This document shows positions 26,601 to 36,500 of a stretch of DNA of 64,000 nt, in pieces. The notes beneath the pieces are model-generated. The model saw only the letters and a list, made by a program, of their open reading frames with translations. It searched no databases and was not told the DNA's origin. Both the position numbers and the translations under genes were made by a program. Each line of letters opens with the position of its first letter. The first letter of the stretch is position 1. Source of the stretch: Blastomussa wellsi (Eukaryota; Cnidaria; Anthozoa; Scleractinia; Plerogyridae); NCBI GenBank assembly GCA_947652115.1, contig OX393569.1:14436407-14500406 (forward strand), written 5' to 3'.

Positions 26601-29600
26601 CATAATTAAAACTACAAATATTTTGACAGCACAAACCTCATCAATAATCTGGTTTTAATTATAGGCTTTCTTCAAAGGTCATTCATATTGACCAGAATAA
26701 AGCTTTATGGACATGTACCTACATGTAATTCTGTCATAATGTTTTCTTTAAGTTTAAAGCAAGGAACATTTTATGAAAGACATTGTGCAATAGAGCTGTG
26801 GGAGAGGTAATTTTCATGCAGTTGTTCCTAAAGTTCTGAACCAGCAGGTGTCCTTTCTTAAAACAGATGTTTAGGACTAAAAGTATGTTGCCACATTAAA
26901 GATAAACAATTAGTGTTAGTTGATTGGTTGGTAATGAACATTTTTGGAATAGTTTATTTCTCCAACAGAACATTGTGTTGATTGGTTGAAAACGAGTTAG
27001 ACACATTTTTGGAATAGTTTTTTGGTTTCTTTGTATCATTTTCCACTACCGTATCTTATTTATAATTTAAGCAACCAAGCAACACATCTGTTTTGGGCTG
27101 TGTTCTGTTTATTAATTCTTATCTCCAGCTAACAATTGATCCTAATCAACACTGGAATCACAACAATCCTGGTGTTTATTTCATAATTAGCCACATATTG
27201 GCAAGTGCATTGAAAAGCCTGTTAATTACAACTTACAGCAGCTTTAAATGTTTTTTTTTGTGACCTGTTTTTACTAACTCTCAAAAACAGCTGCTGAACA
27301 TCACATATTGCCAATGATGCAGTTTGAAAAGAAAAAACATTTGAAGGCTGACATTTGTAACCCTTTCACTCCCAAAGTGCACAACATCCAATTTTTCATT
27401 GCAATAACCAACGCATCACCAAGAAGACAAGAGAGAGAATTACGAAAGTCAGCCATCTGTATTGTTTTGATGAACAATTGAATTCTCAAAACTAACTGAG
27501 GAATTGTATGCCAATCAGTAACAAGAAATAAAAGCTTGCAGTTCCGAAGAAAGGGTTATTAAAATGTCTCTTAATTGTGAAAAGTTCTTTAGCATTTTTA
27601 TCTGCTGACAAATATTTTTCATTTACTAGGAACTCAATACTATATTTCAATTTGTTTACCTTAAAAATTGTCTTGAGAAGTGGCATACTTTACTCCAAAT
27701 CTGACTACAGTAAAATTAAAAAAAAAAAAGATGTTTTCCAGCAAAAAATGGGAAAAAACTGGCTTAATTACAATGTTGTGCAAATCATAGCAAGATTATT
27801 AGAAGGCTTCACAAAAGTCTACGGTTCCATTGTGTTCCTTCCCTTGTATATCCTGGCATATTTTCTTATGATATATGTGGCCTTTTCTTTTGAAGTCAGA
27901 CTTGACAATAGCGCTATGTAAATAATTTATTGACAGAATAAGCAAAGAGGTCTTGATGCCAGACACACTTGTAGGTACAGTAGGTTCTGTAGAGGTTAGG
28001 TAAAAGAGAGAAAATAGACATCAATAGAAGAGAATCTTACAGAAGATTAGTCAATTAAAAGCAAGCGGAAATCACACTGCACAACTGACAAACAAACATG
28101 TACACAAACAAGTAATTTTATAAAAAAAATGAACTTACTGTTTGACTTCACCAGTTGAAGGTCGTTCCTCTGTTTCCACATCAGTAATTCTCTGCATCAC
28201 TTTGGACTTTTTATCAGCAGCTCTTTTGAGAACAGCCCTAAAATCTTCATCACCAGAAGAAGTCTTCCTTTGTGCCTGGGAATCTTTGGCAGAAAGGATA
28301 AGCTTTTCTGATCTTTCTTTCCTCCGTGCCATTCGAGCCTGAAAGTCTTCATCAGACGTACTAGTTGATGGTGCTACGAATTTCTGACTGGCAGATTTTG
28401 GCGCTTCCGCCTTTTTAAGACCTCGCTGCACAAGAAAGCTCTCTTTAGATGTCTCAACAGGCTTATGCACCATGTTCAACAAGTCTGCACTGGAAATCTT
28501 TCGACCCTCTTTCACATCAGCTGTCTTGGTATCCTCTTTAGCTTCTACTGTTTGGCTTGTTGCTGGAGATTGTGAAGCTAAATCACTGGGTAAAGCTTTC
28601 TTTGACAAGTATGTTGGAGGAGGTGGGCGTGCTGGGCCTTTTTTACCAAGGGGACTTTCTGAACCCGGTGTTTTGTTTAACTGTCCTCTGAAATCAACCT
28701 GTTCAAACACTCCCTTTTTCTTACCCACATTTCGCAATGCAGTCAGATTTCTTGATGTATCCACACCTGTTGTCTTGAGCTGTCTACGGAAGTCTCCCTC
28801 TTGAAGCTGTTTCTGTTTCTTCCCTTGTGCCGACAAGTCTTTATCAGCTCTTAAGCCAGTCTTCTTAAGTTGTCCTCGGAAATCCAGTTGCTCTGGCCCT
28901 GATGGCTTTGCTTTCTTTGTCAGATCTCTCAAAGGACTTGCAGAAGTTCCAAGTATTTTAGTTTTGAAATCTCCCTTGAGTTCTGGATCGGTTCTGGTAC
29001 TCAAGATGCTTGCTGTGGATGTGGGTCTTGAAGGTTTGGGAGGTCGTGGAGGTGGGGTTTTGGGGCTACGTTCTGAAGTGCTTGTACCCTCAGACGTTGA
29101 GCTAGATACAGAAGACAACGCATCATCTGCATCAGATTCACTTGCTAATGACTGTCGCTTAACATCATCGTCATTATCAGTCTTGATCTTATCCTGCTCT
29201 GTTTCAAGCTTATTACAAGTGGAAACTGCAGTATTTGTTTCAATATCAAATCCACTTGTCATCTGCAATACAGAGCTCTCAGATGGAGTATTTGTCAAGG
29301 GTATATCATTTCCTGGTAGATTGTCATGTTCACTGACTCGATTTACATTTCTTAAACCCAACACATTTCCAATGTCTTTGCTTGCCTCTGTAAATATAAA
29401 AGTGAGTAAAGAAAGGTAACAGGTTACTTGTCTCGCAATATGACCCTGGTACTAACCTCATTCCCTTAGGTGCAGGGGCCTCGGACTTGAATTTGGGTCC
29501 TGGTCGAACAGATTTTTCGATTGCTGAAGTTCAAATGCATCACTAGTCACATTACAGTACAACAATTTCACCAAAAATATCTGCTACTCTGTATATAATA

Positions 29601-32600
29601 AGAACGCCATGTTACTACTATTACTGTAAGAATAATTCTGGAATCAAAATGTAAGTTGGTACATGTAAGGGAATTTGGCAGCTCCTGTGGTGACATTACA
29701 TGCGTTAAAATGCTGCAAAGACTGATGACTTACCCAAGAATAAACAAACTTAGGCTGCAATTTTGTTTAAATGGGGCTGGTTCCAAATGGAATCGGTTTG
29801 AAACTCTTACCAGATAGGCCTCCTGTGTACACAGGACCATTCTGAAACCAGTCTGGAATTGATCCAAAATGGGACTTGTTGTTTTGCCAAGTGTGCAGGT
29901 CCAGTTTTGGACCTGGACTAGATCAGTTCTATAAAGAGCCTTTGTAAACACCCGGATTGGTTGCATTTGGTGCCATGTAAACAGAATCCCATCGAATTGG
30001 TTCAGTTTGGAATAGCCTTAGATTCTTTTGTTATGAACTCGTATTGTGATTGGCAAAAAGGGTTGGGAGGCCAATGTTGAAATCATTACACTGAATTCAA
30101 TACAACAATATTTTCCTCAATAATTTATGAAAATCATTGTTAATGTACAAAGTCATGTAAGTTGATTTTTTCACTAGCTTGCATGGCCTCAAATTTAAGG
30201 TATTTTTTCTGGTCACTTACTCGCAAGAGAGAGGTCTAAATCAAATAACCCTTTAACTCTTTCAGGTGCTGACTTCTTTTGTGATCCCATCCCTCACAGT
30301 GTGGCATTTTTTTCTACAGGACATTCAATAAACAGACATGCTGCATTTTTCGACAATATCTTTTGCCGCATTAAAGCATTTAATTAAGACTTTCAGGAAC
30401 TGTGTTTAACATAATTTCTACATCATTGCATCTCTGCCTTTCAGCGCCTTTGTTTGCCATCTGACGGCTTCCTTCCCAAGCGTGAAGGTTGAAACCATTG
30501 TTTTTTGTATAAGACCCATCTCAAATACTCAATCTCTTCACTGAAATTGCTTGATACTTAACCCAGAACTGTTATTTATCAGCAAAAGACAGCAGAAATC
30601 TTCTCCAAAGCACTCTTCAATTCTAAAATGCTCATTTGACACCATAGCCACGTTTCCAAACTTCTCAAAAATGTTCTGCCACTGTGTCCAAATAGCAAAA
30701 CATTGTGCTTATGTCATGATGCTTTATAGTTAGAAGAGTTAAGCCATCTGGATAATTTGATTCAAACATTTCTCTTGGAACCATACCAGGAGTGGCATGT
30801 GCAATTCAGGGAATTGTTTATAAAGTTCAGTAGCAAAATAGCCAAGTCTTGATGATCTGGATGGAAAAAATTCTATCAAACTCTGACTGACTTACCTTTC
30901 TTGACTCTCAACTGCCTGATTTGCAATCTTATTGCTTTTCTCAATGCATATTCATTTAGAGGAACTTCTTTAAGCTAAAACAGAATTACAGAATTACCTG
31001 GGATAAGCTTATAAGAAATAACTTGAAAGGTTCTGATCAGTGATAATAATCCAAGTATACAACTCAGATTACAATGCTTTGATCATTCTGTACTCTTCAG
31101 CAAACATACATGTAATAATTGCCTATAACATGAAGTACAATGATTTACGACAATGTGTACTGTACATATCAAGGTTTCTGCTGAACGTTTAAGCAATAAA
31201 GGCAAAAAATTAGTTAAAAAAATAATATCACAGCATGGTGACCTTTTGAATACAATAAAAGAAATTAGTGAGACTTCAGTGCTTAAGCGGAGCCCACTAA
31301 TGAGAGAAAATTAAATTTGAATTTATCCATATTTCAATCAAAGCAGCCATTTTATGTCAGTTCAAATCATAGTAACATGTATGCTCCTTAAACATTGTAA
31401 TTCTACGACCAAGGGTTTTCCTTTTGCGACTAAAACTTTCCCTTCAGTGGCAATTTTGCAACTAGTTTTCATCCAAAATAATGATGAAATAAGAATTTTA
31501 ATTGTTTTGTCTCGCTTATGAAGGAAATTTGAAAAATTTTTGGTCAACATCCAGTCCAATTTATCTTGACATTACATACACGATTCGCTCGATCAGACGC
31601 CATTAGAGTGGTTTCTTTGTAAATATGTATCGCTGGCACACATGGGCACTCACGTTCGCTGAAACAACTCACAAAAATAAACAAGCATGGCGAACGTGGG
31701 GGTTTGTAAGTTATATTCATCTCACGCTTGTCCTTGCTAAAGATTCATATATTTCATAACGAAACTTGCAATTGACTACTTTTGCTCAATTATGCTACTT
31801 CATATTTAAAGCTACAGCTAAAGCTTAACAAAATGTCTGCAAAGGTAAAGTGTGTCGAAAAGGTAGATACTCATGTGCTGATTTTATTAGATCAGATATG
31901 TCAAAGATTGTGTCCTTTCTTGTTTCATTAATCATTTTATGGAATAAAAGTTAAGCTTACGTTGTTGCAATAACAAAAGCATAGCTTTGTTGATCATTTA
32001 TAAACCCATTTTTAAATTACCGGTAATACTATTATCGTAAATAATTAATTTATGTGTATTTTGCGACTAAAATTTTCCAACTTGCGACTACATTTTCACA
32101 ACTGGTCGCAAAATGTCGACCTGAATATTCTTTTTAATTTCGAGCCCTGATAATCATGCAAGAATAATACAATCTGTCAATTTTCCTGATCGAGTTTACA
32201 TTACATTTCACGGTAGGGTAGGTTAAGGTAATGCTACACATGAAAGCATGCCAAAGGTGAATTACAAGTCATAGCCAAAAGCTAAGAGCCATTAGTAAAA
32301 GTAGTAACAGCCAAAATGTATTTTTCGCCCACCATTTGCATGTTTATGTGCTCAGAGACTAACTCAAGAAAGTTTACCCTGCCACCCCGGGGTCAGTAGC
32401 CTGCATGTAAATGCGAGCTATTTTTCGACCAAGGTGAGTAAACTCAGTTATCCAGGGTCCCCAACCTCTACACTACTCACTATCTATTCTGTTGTACAGT
32501 AGATCATGAGTAGCGTGCAGTTGTCAACAAAATGTACGCCAAATCAACTCTCACATGATAGAACTCTTGAGCTTATAATCAAATTGTCAAATAGAAAGCA

Positions 32601-33511
32601 ATGGGTGAACTGATCAGATTCATGGATGGATAACAGATGACAGAATAAATGAAATTAGTAAATTTTCAACCTCTTGATAATAATTTTCTAGCTTTCTGAT
32701 CGGTTCCCTCCTTTATGGATCTGAGCCATCATGCTTAATTTGACTGGCTACACGTTTACCATGAGAATAAATACTAAAAAAGTGACTCAGAGTACTACCA
32801 AGAAGCAAAACGTTCTGGATGTGAAACATTTAATCGTAAATGCTAGTAAAAATACAAGAACGAGTGAACATTTAACTTGACACAGTGTTTACGGTAAGAT
32901 CTGAAAAACTAATTGAAAACTATTTGCCCAGAAGTGAAAAATAGAGTTGAAACACAAACTAGGCTTAAAATTCTGTAAAGTTTGTTACCTTATGCTTGGA
33001 GAAAGCTCGTTAGTTCCAACAGAATAGGGCTTTCAAACGTGCACAATAAATGTTGAAGACGAAGTAGCAAATTTTGCAACAGTGTTATCTTTATCTTCGA
33101 AGACCAATGTCTCTCTCATTCTCAATCAGTTTTTATCTGTGCAGCAACTGACACATTTTGTCCTTTAACTCAGAGGGATTCTCAGTTCGAACCTAAGTGG
33201 CGCATCAGGCCACCACTTATCCCTGGTTTCCGTAGAAAGAAGTGACTAGGAGTATTTCTACTCCCCCCTGGATGGGATGCTAGTCCATCACAAGGTTACC
33301 CTCAAAATTAAATTCAGGTGATTGAACCTAGAATATTTACAAAGAAGATTTTCTCTTGCTCACTTTTTCTCATGTGTTTCATTTAACTTACAGAGTGACC
33401 AATACAACACTGATTTTTCAGCCTTTTCATTTAGGTCAAACTGAAATGTCTGCTATCAAAAACCTGAACAAGCGTACTGTTTAAAAACTCCTTCTAGTGT
33501 AATAACCAAAG

Positions 33512-33542
<31 letters not shown>

Positions 33543-36500
33543 AGACAAGCTGGATATGAACTGAAATAACCAACTCAGCCTATGGCCTCGTTGGTTGTAT
33601 AATTACACCAGCTCATACATTGTATCTGGTGCATCCTCAAAGAATATCTGTTAATTATTTTGCATGAAGAAATAATAACATGATTCTCAATATGCAACCA
33701 ATATGCAACCTACAATTGACGCAATTTGGGGAAAAGAAACCAATAAAAAAATTCAGGGATAAAACATTGTCTTTTACTAGTAAGGAATTTGTTCAGGGAC
33801 ATCTACCTTCACAAGTAGACTGTGAACAGTCTCTACTAATTTTTTGCTCCATATCAGTAATGAAAGCAAAACTTTGCGAGCACAATATTCAAGTGGCGAG
33901 TGGCAAAGCCAGGAGTTGTGCAGGTGCCAGTATTTTTTTACTCCTATGGGCACCCTTGCAACTCACGGCTTGAATATTGTGCTTGCAACTTTTCCCTTTT
34001 GTTGCAGACTTGGGACAAAAATAGAGACTGCTCACAGTCTACTTCACAAGTGCATAGGCCGAAATGAAGCCATGACGAGGGGGCAAAAATTTTTGGCACG
34101 ACAGAGAGTATGAAGAAAAGCAAGAGAGTTCTTTAAGGTTAAAATTATTGATTTCATGATAAGTACTATCTCACCAGCTTTTCCAGTTGATCTACATCTT
34201 CCATCTTCTCAACCACTTCTGGTGTCAATTCAACTTCTTCCGTTTCTTCTCCCTTGTCTTCAGGCTCATCACTATCAGCTACTGTTTCCGAAGGTTCAAC
34301 TACAGTTTCAGTTTCTGCAGAAAGTTCTTGTGTGGTTGATTCCCTTTGCTCTTCCTCACTGTCCTTGTCTCCATTTATTTGTACACTAAATTGAGTTCCG
34401 ATTTCAACTTCAACTGGTTGGTCCTCTATAGGATTTTCATTTTCAATAGAAACTGTTTCTTCCTTGACAGGCTCTTCACTTTCAACATGTCCATTTTCAA
34501 TACCATTCTCTGCAGATCCATCAGTTATTACTGTGCGACTATAATTCACCTTAATTGTAGTCTCTGTGGATGGTGGCTGTGAGGAATTACCGCCACTTTC
34601 ATCTGCAGTTTTCGTCTCTGTGATGACAGTTGATTGCTGTTCCTTTTTCACTCGTTCCCTTCTCCTTGGCCTTTCATTTGATGTTGTATCAGATTGTAAT
34701 GCATCAAGTTTCTTTTTTCGTAACTCCCTAAGCTGTTGTCTGATCTCTCGTCTTTCTTCAAAATCAGTGGTACTCTCCAACTATGAGAACAAAATAAAGA
34801 GGAATGCTAAAACTATTAATTCCAGACTCGTACATGTATAACTACTAACCATCTGACAATGGAATTATTAACAACCAGTATTTTAGCCAGGTGGTCATCA
34901 GGCCATCCTGTGGGCAGCCACTTTCCAGGAGAAAATAAATAAAACAGAGATCTTGTTGATTTGCAGTCAGTGATTTCATAATACCGGTAGTTCAAACAAA
35001 TTAAATCACTTTCTATAGTGATGCTGGAAATGTCTTTTTTTAATCTACTTTTAGTTTACAATGTTACTTCATAAGAGAATACTGGGCACGCTTTTTGTTT
35101 ACACACACGTCCATGTAAAGCAAGATGTGTGTTATCAAACTGAGTTCTTCGAAAGAAACTTCATGCAACAGCAAGAAGTGTTCCTTCCAGGGAGTGCTTT
35201 TTGGTGGCTAAATGAATTGCTGACTTGTGAACCAACACGCGCCTGAACCAAAATTGCGATGTGATGTAAAGCATATGAAATAATTCATATATGAACTGTG
35301 GATGTAGATGAAAGTGAGAGATGATCATCGCAGTGAGTTTCCAATTAAGCAATTAGAATCAATAAAAGCCTGAAAAAATCAGGAACTCAACAGGATTTTA
35401 ACCCGTGACCTCTGTGACACTCTAGCAACTGAGCTATGAAGTCACACATTGGGAGCGAGGTCAATTTATTGAGTTCATATTAACCTCGCTCCCAATGTGT
35501 GGCTTCATAGCTCAGTTGGTAGAGCATCACACCAGTATCGCGGAGGTCACATAATCTCATATTTGGAAAGAATTGGTTTTTTTCGTACAAAGAGCAGTAT
35601 ACATGCACCAATGAGAAAATTCTGACCAGAAAGAGATCGCTAGTGGACAGCCAACAAAGAGATGTTCGCTGGTTTGTTCAACATCAGAACAAAAAGGACA
35701 GTCTGCACTGGTAATTTTTTAATTTTGTATAATAAGTTATGTGTGTATACATGTAAAATATTGTGTATCACTTTGTACTGAAAAATTGAAAGTTTGATTT
35801 CTTTCATGACCCTAAACAGCAAGGAGTACATAAAGCATCTTTTGATGCTGTCGAAGCCATATGCAATAAGTTGACCATCAGATACTGAAGGAGGGTGGTT
35901 GCTTGCTTGGGAGGAGCCTGCTTGCAATCAGTAGATTGTAAAGCATTTCGTAAGACAATTTATCAACATCAAAGGCAGAATCTGTAGGTTCTTGAGAATT
36001 TGGAAGTTTGATTTATTTAAATCTTTCCAATGCTGGGGTATTGCAGATAGCAAGCCGTAATGCTACAAGAAGTTTCATTTTAGCTGAAATTTTGCTGAAA
36101 ACTATTGGCTTTCATTCTCGGCTAAGAGGGAAAACAGTTTTCAATGCCAGCATAGTACCAGTTTTCATAAAAACAGACAGCTTATCAATCTTTATAAACT
36201 TGTTCTTCCAAATGATCTTGTTTAGAGTATCAATTTGTCGTTGCGGCACGGTGGCATTTAAATTTTTCCAGTACGAGATTACAATGTATATTCTTGTAAA
36301 AATTCCGGAGATCCTTATTGATGTTTGCTGTATATAGTTGATGTCAGAATTGCAGTGAAATAGCATTGAGCCACCTAAAGAAGAAAGCAGAAAGTTTGGA
36401 ATTCACTATTTTGTAAACTATATAGTTCTCACATTGTTTTCAATGTCTGGTAAAGTCTGTTTGCAAGCTTTGGTAGTGGCTTATCAGGCCAGAGCTTATC

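Noticed and set aside
35502..35556. Functional tRNA gene
   Set aside because: A-box and parts of the B-box match, but the acceptor and anticodon stems do not pair, and it is part of a palindromic repeat.
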